From NCBI GenBank assembly GCA_012656075.1, contig JAAKBF010000027.1, positions 124,001 to 188,000 of the forward strand: a stretch of 64,000 nucleotides of DNA, in the 5' to 3' direction. This DNA is from Phytophthora hibernalis (taxonomy: Eukaryota > Oomycota > Peronosporomycetes > Peronosporales > Peronosporaceae). The translations under genes were made by a program, and so were the position numbers. The notes below the pieces were generated by a model. It did no database searches. It had not been told where the DNA came from and worked only from the letters and a program-made list of their open reading frames with translations. Position 1 is the first letter of the stretch; each line of letters begins with the position of its first letter. Below, one piece after another: positions 32,996-43,527 of the stretch.

Positions 32996-35525
32996 ATGCG
33001 ACGTTCACCTGACCGCCAGACGGCTCCCCCAAACGCCCGCTCGCCTTCCATGATGCAGCCTACCCCAGAAGCTCCAATTCCTTCAGGGCCACCCCATCCC
33101 CTTCCTGCTACCACGGGGTTGACGTTCACTTCAGCGACAGCGCTTCTCGCTCTCGGCCGTGATGAATTTCCTGCTTCGGTGGGGTCGTTGGGCCATCTTC
33201 TTTCGCGTCTGGCAGCTAGGGTGGGGCTCAAAGATGCCTATGCTGACCTGGCGCAATGCCTCCAAGATCGAGTTCGTGTCCTCGGGCGCGAGCTGAGTGA
33301 CGCAGATGCCTCCTCGTTCCCTTTCGTGCCGTTCGTCCAAGAACGCTACGACTCACTCACCAGTCTACATCTATGTCGATGGACGACTGCCTACGCGCTC
33401 TCGGGGACCGCCATGATAATGCGGCTGTACTATGGACGGCACAGAACAGATTGACGTTAGAGCGGCAGCCTCTGTCTCCTATCTCCACGGCCAGATAGCA
33501 GACCTCGAACATCAGGCTACCGACTTGCGCGCTCAGCTAGCTACCTAGGTCCGGCAACCGTCGCTCATGTCTCCTGATTGGCCCATCGGCTAGTTATTCA
33601 AAAAGGGGCTGGCAGCGATCTCCGCCTGTCGTGATCGGGAACTTCACGATATGTAATAGGTGCGCAGTGACCTTCAGGCGCACGATTCTGCGCAGACCTG
33701 GTTCGCTGACACCATCCGTGAGCTTCATGCCCAACTTAAGACCCTCGAGGGACGTGCCGACGATTTTCAGCGCGATCTAGATCGTCAACTGACATCTGCG
33801 TGACGACAACTTGGACGCCGAGGGGAATAACTTCCGACTGCGTGCATGTGATGTCACGACCCAACAGTTGCAGCGAGTTACCAGCGATCGATATCGCGTG
33901 GTGATTTCTCTTCGATCCACGCGTGAGTTGGATGAAACTTCCACGATTGCCTATGGTTGACTGACTACGTATGCCTTGTTCATTTGTTTTTGATACGCAG
34001 GTGCACAGGTAGTTTCGGCCCGGGTGGCCGTCTCTCGTCTAGAACGCCAAGTGTCGGAGATGCAATCTGATCGTGGCCGGCGGCAAGACCTGCAGCGCGC
34101 GAACGCTGCTTTGAGCAGCGAGCTGGATACCGGTCGCGCCGCGCATTCACTCCTGGTGACTGAGCGAGACGAGGTTCACCGAGCGAGAGATGACATCCGC
34201 GATCGCGTGACCGACCTGGATTTGCTCTTGTAGCGTCCGCTCGTTCCCCAAATTGAAATGGCGCTGCACGAAGTGTGTCGGCGCAGTTACGTCGGAGTTC
34301 TTCCCGCCGCAGTCTATCCCGTCCTCATCGCCAGTCCGATCTCCGCCTCGATCCCGATTTTGAACCCAGTCACTGAGCCGTGCCCGACAGCGCAGAAGAC
34401 CGCGCATCCGATCGCTGTGCCACCTTCGGCAGCGCGGGAGATCTCGTCCCCCCTCTCCCAAATCGCGTACGCGGTCGCCGATTCGTACACCGTATCGCCG
34501 GCGCCGATCGACGTCGTTGGCAGCATCGGCGTGCTCTTTCAGTGGTCGTTGGCTTCGTGGAGGCAGTGGAGGCCGATCTGTTCTCCCTCGAGGGGAGTCG
34601 TTATCCAGCGATGCCAAAGACTCTCTCATGGCCGCAATGTCGAGATCCCGCGCGTCGTATTGGCTTCGACACCAGTCCGTAAGTTCGCCTGGGCCTGGAT
34701 CACCCAACCGACCCATCAGCGTGGGTTCTTCCTCGGACAGCTGGTCCCCTGCCGGCTTCACAGCCGGAGTCGCCCCTGATCAGTCGGCAGCCCGTGTACC
34801 TTGTGATGATGGACTTCCGTCGGATGACGACGAGCAGCAGCAGTGACTATGAGAGTAGGGAGTCGTTACATCCGGCGCATCAGTGTCCTGGAGCTGGGCG
34901 TCGACTTAATTTTTCACCACTTCTGCAAACTCCGCGGTTGGTTGCTTCCGGCCCGCCCTCGACGTTCACCGCGTGTTCGTGCGTGGGGTTCCGATCTGAT
35001 CACTGTAGCATATATACAGGCGCTGTATGCCACTTCGTGTGAGACTGCCCACCCTGTACCTTTCGAATTGGTGGAGTGGTTCGGCTCATTGTTCGACAAT
35101 ATCGCGAACTGGAACAAGGGTTTTGCCAAGCTATGTGGGAATTGACCCACTATTTCTTCATCAGCCGATCCTACGGCGAGGTGACGCGTTTTTGACGACT
35201 TCTCGCGGGGTCGGACCAACGCCAGTCTCGTTTCGGCGCTCGCTGGAAAAAATTCCTCAAACGCGTCCTGCAGGGATGGTGACGGTTCACTGTGATTCGG
35301 ATCTTTTGCTCGATCCTATCTTCCTTGTTCGTCCACGGATGGGGGCAGAAGACATGGTACCCTGGCTTGGGTTCGGATCACTGACCTCGCGATCTGATTG
35401 CAGCTGCTCGTGCCGCTGACATGATTGATCCTTGGCGCAACTAGTATCGCTATCACCTTCCTTCGCATCAGGCCATTCAGATCGACCAACTGCGGGGCAA
35501 GTTCACGGCCTTGGCCGACCACTAG
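32996..35525 (+). pseudogene. Ty3/Gypsy gag relic with coiled coil
   Basis: From 32996 (MRRSPDRQTAPP) a Pro-rich start leads to TSATALLALGRDEFPASVG, then through stops and frameshifts to a heptad-rich coiled-coil segment (VSRLERQVSEMQSD...LQRANAALSSEL, 34024-34233). From about 34860 a capsid-like region follows (ISVLELGVDLIFHHF; then in another frame YRELEQGFCQAMWELTHYFF; then MIDPWRN and YRYHLPSHQAIQIDQL near 35420-35510). Long coiled-coil Gag proteins of this kind occur in oomycete Gypsy elements. Many stop codons make this non-functional. The pol genes expected downstream are absent; instead an oppositely oriented pol relic begins at 35682. Confidence 0.6.
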
Positions 35526-35681
35526 GCCACGCCACTTTTCCACGTAATACTCCTAACATTATCGTTAGTTTTTCATCACCTTCTCCCATCTCCCTTGCGA
35601 AGCTCAGTGGGGCGTCCTCTGCCCTACATTACCTATGTATTACTTCACATCTCACACATAACCCCTCCCCTGAAGACACGG

Positions 35682-37800
35682 CTACCCTGCATCTTCTTCG
35701 TCCCACTTCTTCCCCGCAATAGCAACTATTGCGAACATTTGCCAACCTCTTCTTATGAGATTGCACTTCGAAACGGCTCCGGCTCGCCATCTTCCGCTCC
35801 GAATCTCGAAGGAGCTCGCCGCAGTTATGGTCGGTCTCATTAACACATGTCTGGTCGTCGTAGCCTTTCCGGAACACCTGAAAATCGCGATGGACTCGCC
35901 CATAACGCGTCCATCGCTCAGAACGGACGTCTCGATCCTCTCGATCTCAAATTCGTCTTCATTGAGCCGCGTCTCCCAACTATCTTCGGGTAGAAAGGCT
36001 TCATCGAAATCCAGGCGACCGGACTCGGCCACGAGCAACGGCTTACTGAGGCGGTCGGGAAAGACTCGCACCAGCTTCAGCTTGGACAAGTGCACGATTG
36101 GAAATATCCGATTTTTCAGTGCCGGCAACGTCTAGGCGGTCTGCTTGCTGGCTGATCAATCTCGTTCACGAGAAAAGACCCATGCCACATATGCGCAAGC
36201 TTTCGCGCGTAGCCCGCCTTGACTCGATCAAGGTATATTCACACATAAAATCCCGTCTCGATCCGGCGGGGGTGGAGCTCCTCGTTGTGCTGTTCGGCCC
36301 TCCCTTGAATCGCTTCTCGCAGAAGCTCGCGGACTTGTTCACGTGCTCGCTGGTAGTGCTTCTGCATGTAATATCTCCACCGGGATGGTCCCGATCCCAA
36401 CGACGTGTGCTTCCCACCGACAGTGAAGCTTCCAATGTTGACCGCGGGTCCCAACCATGGACCAGGTAGAACGGCGTATCGCCGCGTGGCCGATCTTGGG
36501 TAGTGTTCAGCGCAAACGTGAGCGGTTCTGCGTACTGGTCCCAATCCATTTGGTTCACATCTGACACATACATCTTCAGTGCTTTCGTCAGCGTCTGCAC
36601 ACTCCGTTCTGCAGTGCCGTTGCCTTGTGGACGGTATCTCATCATCGCCCTTTGTTTCTGTCCCACTACCCGGCAAAAGCCCGGAAAATATCGGACATGA
36701 ACCCAGGCTCCCGGTCGTGGCGGATAGTATCACACACACACGGCGCCGAAACGTCGGAAGACACACAAGTCGGTCACTTCGCCCCGCAGGTATGCCTTCA
36801 AGTCCACGATCCACTTCTCCTGATTCTGGGCTTGGACGATTCGTTCCTCACGCATGCGTTGTACGATCGCTTCATGTAGAACTTTCAGTGCTGAACGCCT
36901 CAGTCGGGCCGACCGCGTCTTTTTGATCAACTTCTCAGCCGATCGAGCGCCTTTTTCGGAGCATAGACCTGGAGCCTTGCACGCGATCTCCTCCCCTGTC
37001 CATAGCGACCAGCCAATTGAAGCACAGCAGAAGACCTCGGTTCTCAGCTTTATTTACGGTCCGATCAGGGTGTACTCCGAGTAGGTCGACACGATCGTCC
37101 ACACGGGAAACTTCTAGATGACCGCACTGCAAGCTCCGCTACTTTGCTTGACACGTGCCGATCAAGTGAAACTAGCAACTAACAAACTATCGTCTTCCTC
37201 CACCGTAGGCGGTGGCATACTGATTTTCTGTCGAGGCTCCTTCACCGGTGCAATTGCGATCAACGTGTCATCGACTTCCGCACGAGGGGTGATGCTTGCA
37301 GCGATCACTCCCAAGATCTCGTCTTCTCCTTTGTGCACTTCCAATTCTCCAGGGTCCATTAAGAGAGTAAAGCTTCCCAGTTACCGATCCTACCTTGGAA
37401 ACCCGCCGCGTTGACCAGCCAGGCTAACGTGGAATCTCGGGACAGCACCAAGATCGACCTAGGTGTTGTTCACCTCAAGCATCCGCAAGAGTGCCAAGAC
37501 ATCCGTGCCGGCGATTCCATAGTTGATCTCGTTGGACTTCAACGTCCGCCTGATGAAGATTACCGGTCAGTAAACGCCATCATGCTCCTGCACGAGCGCC
37601 CCGGAGATCGCCCCAATAATTTCCACACCAATTTATTTTTCGGCAGCCTTGGCGCGATGCCTCGCCGCTCAGCGGTGAAGGCGTTGCCGTCATCGACAAA
37701 CGTTGTACGTGTACTAGCTTCTGCTGGAGGCAACGACTCGGCTGGAGATATATCTCCGTGGAGGCCAGCCGGTATCCCTCGCGGCACCTTTGCTCCTCCC
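35682..37800 (-). pseudogene. Ty3/Gypsy pol relic: RNase H, second RNase H, integrase, C-terminal domain
   Basis: Read right to left. 37787-37440 is a degraded RNase H region (TLKSNEINYGIAGTDVLALL). 37360-37000 has the conserved linker KGEDEILGVIAASITP and PPPTVEEDDSLLVASF leading into a second, archaeal-type RNase H (NKAENRGLLLCFNWLVAMDRG), whose catalytic start DGSARV is broken by a TGA. 36930-36730 is the pre-integrase linker. 36666-36166 is the integrase core C-terminus (RYRPQGNGTAERSVQTLTKA, RGDTPFYLVHGWDPRS). 36128-35682 is the tail (IFPIVHLSKLKLVRVFPDR, RLDFDEAFLPEDSWE). Two RNase H domains in tandem are known from some plant and oomycete Gypsy lineages. Confidence 0.75.
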
Positions 37801-37804
37801 CTGC

Positions 37805-38300
37805 CAACTATTAATAGCCATTCGCCACCCTTACGTCTCTAAGGACCAAGGCAGCTCACCCGGGTCCACAAGAGAACGCTCTGCGCCTTACATAGATTTA
37901 TGTGCAACAACCCAGTACGGTATTTCATCAGACGTCCCCTAATGCACACCACGAGCAGCACTCACTCTGTTGGCAGTTAGCCGTGGCACCAACTCATTTG
38001 GTGAAAGTGAAAATGACCCCGGCGTCGAGCAAACTTAGCTAAATCCTACGACCGTCGAGTCGAGATCCATGTTAGATTTGATACTGGTAGGCACCTCCCT
38101 TATTTAATACGAGGGATTGAGCCAAAATGCCACGGATGGGAAATGCCAAACTTTCGATTCTGAACCCCTCTAATCAGGGTTTCCTATAAAATACTATAGC
38201 AATTATATGTAGGGCACTCGATTGAAATAAATAATTGTGATGAAGAAGAAATTAATTATTGCATATATATCGGCGTCCTAAAATACATAATGCTCATTAT
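37805..38300. other. No gene seen
   Basis: Non-coding stretch after the Gypsy pol relic. No repeat partner or motif recognised. Confidence 0.4.
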
Positions 38301-38301
38301 A

Positions 38302-38535
38302 CAAACTCTGGAGCTATTTTTGATTTTGCTCCAAGATGATCGTCCAGATACCATTTTTGAAGTGAGTATCCAGTCTGGAGTGAGACGCATACAAAAATCA
38401 ACATGTCGCGAAATAGCGCTTTGAACTCCAGCTAAAGGGTTACACAAAGGTTACGGCTTACTTTTGTTGTCGGCTTAAGTACGGAATTTAAGTCCAAAAC
38501 CTCGAATAGCTCCAGAAACTACAGTTCTCTACTAC
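38302..38535 (+). repeat. Dispersed repeat family H, copy 1
   Basis: Direct match to 57462-57690 with landmarks ccagataccatttttga, tatccagtctggagtgagac and caacatgtcgcgaaatagcg. The far end here (aatagctccagaaactacag, 38506-38525) is the inverse of the sequence that starts the other copy (ctgtagtttctggagctatt, about 57469), so this family probably has inverted termini. Confidence 0.65.
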
Positions 38536-38539
38536 TCAA

Positions 38540-39500
38540 AGTACCGGTAGAAGTACTATACTGAAGTATGACTTGATTCAGATCTACTTGTATGCCGTTT
38601 GCACATGTACCATCGCTGGACAGCTCCGTTAATTTATAACTGCAACGTCGGAAATACCTCATAAGTTCGTACGTGTACAAGAAGCAGCTACAACTTTGCA
38701 AAATCGAGTGTTTGAAAGGCGAAGCAATTGGTACATGTTTTGATAGTGAAATAGATTATTGCTCGGGTGTTGGGACAAAAATAAGTTATTGAGCGGATAC
38801 AGCAAAAATACATTAATGTATGGTAAAATAAATGCATTTATTGATATATCCATATATTCTTAGAAAATCCTGCACCTAATAGGGTTTTTAGAATTTGTTG
38901 GAATTCTAACATGTAAGCTTTTACACGAAGTCGCGGTGTGATCTGCAAACCAACTCAAGCCGACGATGCAACTTCGTGTGGATTTTTGCAGAGAGTGCTC
39001 ATGGGCTTTCCACCTGCACGAAAGAAATGAGATCTGCGTCGGCTGATTTGTCGTCTGATGTGCGCTACGGCGACGTCACGAAGAGCTCCGGATACGGGAT
39101 CTTTGCCTTCGCCCTCGACTGTCTTGTCGAGTCGAGACGGTGGCCCACCGGGTCAGGTCATGCGAGCGAATATTTTTGTCATGTGTGAGCTTCAGTGTGG
39201 CATTACGATACGGCATTACGGTGCATCGCCATGGCTTTGACGATTCGCAGCGCATACCGGTACCCCATGGATTCCTTTGCCGTGATCCGTCTATTAATAA
39301 GTTGTGCTGTTGCAACGTGGCGCTCCTGCAATGTGGCGCTCGACATTTTCTTCTCCTCCCGAGCCCTTCAGGCACTGCAACAGCGTTGAGAACCGAGCGA
39401 AATAAATCAAGACTTGAGCGACCATCACACACAGAATTTCCGGCATATTGCAGTGTTTCCCCAACCGAACGCTGTGCCTAGTGTAGTCGTTTTGCGCGGT
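38540..39500. other. No supported gene upstream of the hAT-like MITE
   Basis: Overlapping frames on both strands (for example 39432-39076 on the minus strand) show no domain. Nothing else recognised. Confidence 0.4.
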
Positions 39501-39509
39501 GGTGGTGGA

Positions 39510-40124
39510 TAGAGTTGTAAAATACCTGGTTAAATACAAAAATAGCGTTTCTCACAGTTAAATGCAGATTTCTAGCTGTTAAATACCGTTAAATATTCGG
39601 GCAAAATGAGCTGAAATGGTGCAATCAATAAAGTCGAACTTTTGCCAATTTACAATGCTACACAAAGAAAGAGATCGGCCGCCACTCTGCTGCAGCAGCT
39701 AAGTTCTTGTGCGGACCGACGCAAAGGACTGCTCTTCAAGGTCAAGAACCATAGTACCTAGCCGCAGGTCACGGTGCAGTTCAAGTTAAAGGCGAATGCG
39801 TTTCAGTCGGACCTTAATGCTAATCAAGATGCGCGTGGAAGCGAAGGCTTGATAAGCAGAAAGCGGGCAGATGAAGGCTATGGAGATAGTGAGCGCGGAC
39901 AACGCTGCACGGTAAACGTGTTGCGTGTGCAGCTTGCGCCATGGACTCCTCTTAGAAGAGTCCTCTCGTCTTGCTTGAAGTGACCGCTTGCCGAGCAGTT
40001 CTCATTGAAGAAACTCATAATTACAGAAGAAACCGATCGTCCGGAAATATTTATCGAGTATTTAACGTTTTTAGGACTAGAAATGTATTTAACGCTATTT
40101 AAGTATTTTAATTTTACAACTCTA
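39510..40124. mobile_element. hAT-like MITE with perfect 8-bp target duplication
   Basis: A 615-bp non-autonomous element. The ends are tagagttgtaaaat (39510) and attttacaactcta (ending 40124), and similarity continues inward through repeated ttaaatac/aaatagcgtt blocks in the first and last 90 bp. It is flanked by gtggtgga on both sides (39502-39509 and 40125-40132). An 8-bp duplication is the hallmark of the hAT superfamily. No transposase is encoded. It lies about 250 bp upstream of the GH17 start codon. Confidence 0.8.
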
Positions 40125-40307
40125 GTGGTGGATTCTGTCATCGCTGCACATCCTACGCGGCGGTGGCGTACTCTACGCCACCGCGTTTGGTGTTCGTGCG
40201 GGTAAGCTTTACCGTAAAGTGCCCCTGGAGCCAGCGCCGCCTATCTTTCCTGCTTTATCTGAGCTCTTGCTTGCGGTGGGGTCATGCCCTCTGCACTCGG
40301 CTGCAAC

Positions 40308-40323
40308 GCCTCACTTTCACTCT
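40308..40323 (+). promoter_or_regulatory. Inr-like transcription start motif of the GH17 gene
   Basis: gcctcactttcactct resembles the oomycete core promoter element (GCTCATTYYNCAWTTT) around the TCA-TT core. It lies about 58 bp upstream of the chosen ATG, the usual distance in Phytophthora. Match is partial, so this is tentative. Confidence 0.45.
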
Positions 40324-40380
40324 CACCTCCGTCTTGACACGAGAGTACACTTTTCCCCGGAGAAGTACCGAACCATCAGC

Positions 40381-42057
40381 ATGATGAAGTTCTTCATGCC
40401 GCTCACTATCGGCGCCATCGCCTTCCTCTCGTCGCAGGTCGACGCCAACGGTGTCTGCTACGACCCCAACCACGGCACCGGAATGGACGCCTCGTCGGTG
40501 CAGGCCGACATGCAGACCATCGCCAGCCGCGGCTTCGACAGCGTGCGTACCTTCATCTCCAAGTTCGGCAATACGGAGCTCTGCCCCATCATTGCGGCCG
40601 CAGGCCTCAAGGCGATGCTCGGTGTTCCGTATCCGCAGAGCGACTACCAAGACCAGATGGCCGCCGCCATCAAGGCCGCCCAGGACGGATGTGTGTACGC
40701 CATCATGGTCGGCAACGAGAACCTGGCGGGTGCCTCCAGCGTCCCCGCTGACATGATCAGCGTGATCCAGCAGATCAAGTCGCAGGTGCCCAGCGGCGTG
40801 CTCGTCGGCTCGGTGCAGCGCAACACGGAGGTGATCCAGTGCCAATCCGTGTCGGGCTGGCAGGAGCTCGTCTCGAACTGCGACCTGCTCGGTGTGAACG
40901 CGCACCCGTACTTCTCCCCGGGCACGACAGCCGACACGGCCATCGAGGTGCTCAACAACCAGTGGCAGACCATGGTGGGCTCCGTCGGTAGCAAGCTGGT
41001 CCTGACCGAGACGGGCTGGCCCTCCAGCGGCTCGCTTTCGGGCAACGTCGGCAGCGTGGCCGGCGCGGAGACGTTCTACAACGCGTACCAGCAGTGGAGT
41101 AGCTCCATGAGCGACAAGTTCTACTTTCAGATGTTCGACACGCCCTACAGAACCGAGGAGTACGAGAAGACATTTGGTGTGGTGACGTCCGACGGACAGG
41201 ACAAGTTCAGCATTTCGGCGCAGGTGTCGGTCTCGATCGGCCAGCAGCAGTCCCCGCCCACGGACAACCAACAGCAATCCACGGAGGCTCCGACCTATCA
41301 GCAGCAGACACCATCCACGGAAGCTCTGACCAACCAGCAGTCCCAGACCTCGGATGCACCTTCGAACCAGCAGCAGACTCCCGTTACTGAGACGCAGGCT
41401 CCTACACAGGCACCCACCCAGGCGCCGACGGAGGCTCCCACCCAGGCGTCGACAGAAGCTCCCACCCAGTTGCCGACGGAAGCTCCCATCCAGTTGCCGA
41501 CGGAAGCTGCCACCCAGTTGCCGACGGAAGCCCCCACCCAGTTGCCGACGGAAGCTGCCACCCAGTTGCCGACGGAAGCCCCCACCCAGTTGCCGACGGA
41601 AGCTGCCACCCAGTTGCCGACGGAAGCTCCCACCCAGCTGCCGACGGAAGCTCCCACGATCTACCAGAACTCGGGCTCGGCCAACTACAACACCACCTCG
41701 GGTTCAGTCTCGGGCAGCGTCAATGAGGCCGGTTCGGAGACCTCCAAATCGTCGGGCAATGAGCACCAGCAGCAGCAGCAGCAGGAGACGACGCAGCAGA
41801 CGACCCAGGAACCTACCAAGACCGGCACGAACTCGCAGACTCAGCAGCAGGGCGACACGCAGCAGGTCAACACCCAGAGCGGCGGTAGCGGTGCTTCGAC
41901 CACCGTGGCCTTCGCTCTCGCTGGTGGTGCTTGTGCGGCAATGGTGGCTTTCGGCTTTATCTACCAGGCTCGCAAGCGCGCTGCGGCACTCGAGGGTGCT
42001 GAGGACAAGGACAACGGCTTCACCGTCACGCCGATCCAGAACCACTGCGCTCTGTAA
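40381..42057 (+). CDS. GH17 endo-1,3-beta-glucanase, secreted, Thr/Pro-rich, membrane-anchored
   Basis: 558 residues from ATG 40381. I chose this start over an in-frame upstream one (40219) because MMKFFMPLTIGAIAFLSS begins a clean signal peptide and follows an Inr-like motif. Residues about 20-285 form a GH17 barrel starting NGVCYDPNHG, with the acid/base Glu in VGNENL and the nucleophile Glu in LTETGWPSSG. Next come a Gln-rich linker, about ten tandem octapeptides of the TEAPTQLP type (residues about 340-430), a Ser/Gln-rich stalk, one transmembrane helix (STTVAFALAGGACAAMVAFG) and a short charged tail. It hydrolyses beta-1,3-glucan, the main oomycete wall polymer, so roles in wall remodelling or attack on other walls are plausible. 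No intron or break is seen. Confidence 0.93.
   Translation: MMKFFMPLTIGAIAFLSSQVDANGVCYDPNHGTGMDASSVQADMQTIASRGFDSVRTFISKFGNTELCPIIAAAGLKAMLGVPYPQSDYQDQMAAAIKAAQDGCVYAIMVGNENLAGASSVPADMISVIQQIKSQVPSGVLVGSVQRNTEVIQCQSVSGWQELVSNCDLLGVNAHPYFSPGTTADTAIEVLNNQWQTMVGSVGSKLVLTETGWPSSGSLSGNVGSVAGAETFYNAYQQWSSSMSDKFYFQMFDTPYRTEEYEKTFGVVTSDGQDKFSISAQVSVSIGQQQSPPTDNQQQSTEAPTYQQQTPSTEALTNQQSQTSDAPSNQQQTPVTETQAPTQAPTQAPTEAPTQASTEAPTQLPTEAPIQLPTEAATQLPTEAPTQLPTEAATQLPTEAPTQLPTEAATQLPTEAPTQLPTEAPTIYQNSGSANYNTTSGSVSGSVNEAGSETSKSSGNEHQQQQQQETTQQTTQEPTKTGTNSQTQQQGDTQQVNTQSGGSGASTTVAFALAGGACAAMVAFGFIYQARKRAAALEGAEDKDNGFTVTPIQNHCAL
41395..41660 (+). repeat. 24-bp tandem repeats encoding TEAPTQLP units
   Basis: About eleven units of a 24-bp repeat (ccgacggaagctcccaccca plus gttg) inside the GH17 gene. 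Pro and Ala alternate (TEAPTQLP / TEAATQLP), giving a 48-bp higher-order period in the middle. Such stretches change length readily and would be heavily O-glycosylated in the protein. Confidence 0.85.
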
Positions 42058-42170
42058 GCAAATTTACACGGGTGTTGAGTTAACTTCTTCACTGTTTCAA
42101 TGGAAAATGGTTTGAAAGCTCACAGTTCATGGTGGTGGTATGCATCAGCTACGACCGAGATTAGGAGAGC

Positions 42171-42227
42171 CTCGAATTGTTATTCGCTTTATATGTTACT
42201 AACATATAAAGCGAATAACAATTCGAG
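42171..42227. repeat. Perfect 57-nt palindrome between the convergent genes
   Basis: Two exact 28-nt arms starting ctcgaattgttattcgcttt around a single central base. It lies 114 bp after the GH17 stop and 175 bp from the arrestin gene stop, on the 3' side of both genes. It could fold as a long hairpin in either transcript, be a tiny foldback element, or be an assembly artefact. Confidence 0.85.
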
Positions 42228-42401
42228 TATAATGTTAGTAGGTCTCACATCCCAATTGCAATCGAGGTTGGATCTTGACACCAACCTGAGAAAGATCCCT
42301 ATGTTCTCACGAGCTACATGTAATTAGTTCGCGTGGGCGGGTCAAAGCTGACAAGAAAGTTGATACTGGGCTGTCTTGGTAGTTGAAGCCGCGGGTCGAA
42401 T

Positions 42402-43493
42402 CTAATAGAGATCCTTCGTCTTGAGCTCGCACGCGATTTCCGCCGGCGTTGCTGCTGCTGCCACTTCGGTCATCTGCGGGGCCAAAATCTTCACAGGGAT
42501 CTCGACATGCACGTTCGGGCTCATGAAAACTTGCAGCGGACTTCAGCATGGTGACTCGTACTGACCAAACTCGAGGACGCTGGCGGGAGCACTGCAAACC
42601 TATCGGAGCGTCCGACCAACTCCAGCGAATATGCTTGGTCGTTCGTGGTGGACCCAGCCTTCATGCCCGGGAAGTCTCTCTTTACGAGGCAAGTCTGGGC
42701 TTTGATTTCTCCGTGGTCGTTGTTCGCTCGGATCACGAGATCTTCGACGACGCGAACCGACACCGATTTCACGTCCATACTGGAGCCATTGACGATGGAG
42801 GCTCGAATCTGCAACGTGTCTCCAGTGACGTAGACGTCGCGGTCGAGAGACGCGGAGATCTCGCAGTTGCCCTGACGAATGACACCCAACAGCTTCGCGT
42901 GCTGCGCCGTCGCTTCCGTTCTGGGCTGCACCGGATGCGCGGTGGTCTGTGCAGTCTTCACGACCAGCGGCCGCTCGGCCTTGAGGTCAGATTTGAACGC
43001 ACCTTTCACAGGCAACCGCAGCTTCAGTTCGTACTTGACGGCAGCGTCGATGTCACAGATCTCCCCAGTATGGCGACGGTCAACGTGGAAACTGCCAGGC
43101 AGCGTGGGGTGCAGCTGGTAGTTGAATGGGAAGACGTACTCCCGGGCGCGAACGACTCGCGGCTTTCACACAACACCACTTGGTCGGCCACGAGCTTGTT
43201 GAGCTGCTTGCGTGGCACTGCCGCTTCGCCGTACACTTCGTTGTATTTGACGTACTCGTCGCCAGTCACGTTCAGCACCAGAGCTAACAGTACAGCACAG
43301 TGAGATAAATGACCACCATTGAACTACATGTTGAGGTGATTGGGTTCCTACCTTCTTTGCTCTTGATCTCGTCAGAGACTGACAGGTACACGGTGCCGTT
43401 CACGACGTCTCCAGGCTGGTAACTGCCGCGGTCGAGCTCAATACGAAGGCCGCTTTTTGAGCCCATCCCCAAAGCCTTGGCCAGTTTTCCCAT
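42402..43493 (-). pseudogene. Arrestin-like (alpha-arrestin/Vps26-fold) gene with two apparent one-base deletions
   Basis: ATG at 43493 (MGKLAKALGMGSKSGLRIEL), exon 1 to 43352, GT-AG intron 43351-43284 (68 bp), exon 2 from 43283. The N-terminal arrestin fold shows SYQPGDVVNGTVYLSV, then after a frame change YVFPFNYQLHPTLPGSFHV. The C-terminal fold shows GNCEISASLDRDVYVTGDTL and SLELVGRSDRFAVLPP, and after a second frame change MSPNVHVEIPVKILAPQM to a stop at 42402. Both changes are single missing bases (about 43142 in a G run; about 42525 next to AAG/TTTT). Family members are adaptors in endocytosis or ubiquitin targeting. With an otherwise conserved sequence, sequencing error or a recent pseudogene are both possible. 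Confidence 0.82.
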
Positions 43494-43510
43494 TGTTGTT
43501 GGGAAGCGAG

Positions 43511-43527
43511 CAAATGCCAAAATGATC
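43511..43527 (-). promoter_or_regulatory. Inr-like motif upstream of the arrestin-like gene
   Basis: On the minus strand gatcattttggcatttg lies 18-34 bp before the ATG and resembles the oomycete Inr (TCATT-CA-TTT) with one extra base in the spacer. This supports the start codon at 43493. Confidence 0.45.

Noticed and set aside
34258..34779. 173-residue plus frame (and its 204-residue antisense partner)
   Set aside because: Neither strand shows a domain; the region belongs to the decayed Gypsy gag with mixed frames.
40219..40380. Upstream in-frame ATG as start of the GH17 protein
   Set aside because: It would place about 54 residues before a clean signal peptide and lies upstream of the Inr-like motif.
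40282..41277. 331-residue antisense frame opposite the glucanase
   Set aside because: It is a shadow of the strongly biased codon use of the GH17 gene; His/Arg/Leu-rich with no domain.
41298..42115. Other long frames in the repeat part of the GH17 gene (119, 253 and 113 residues)
   Set aside because: They arise from the 24-bp repeat read in other frames.
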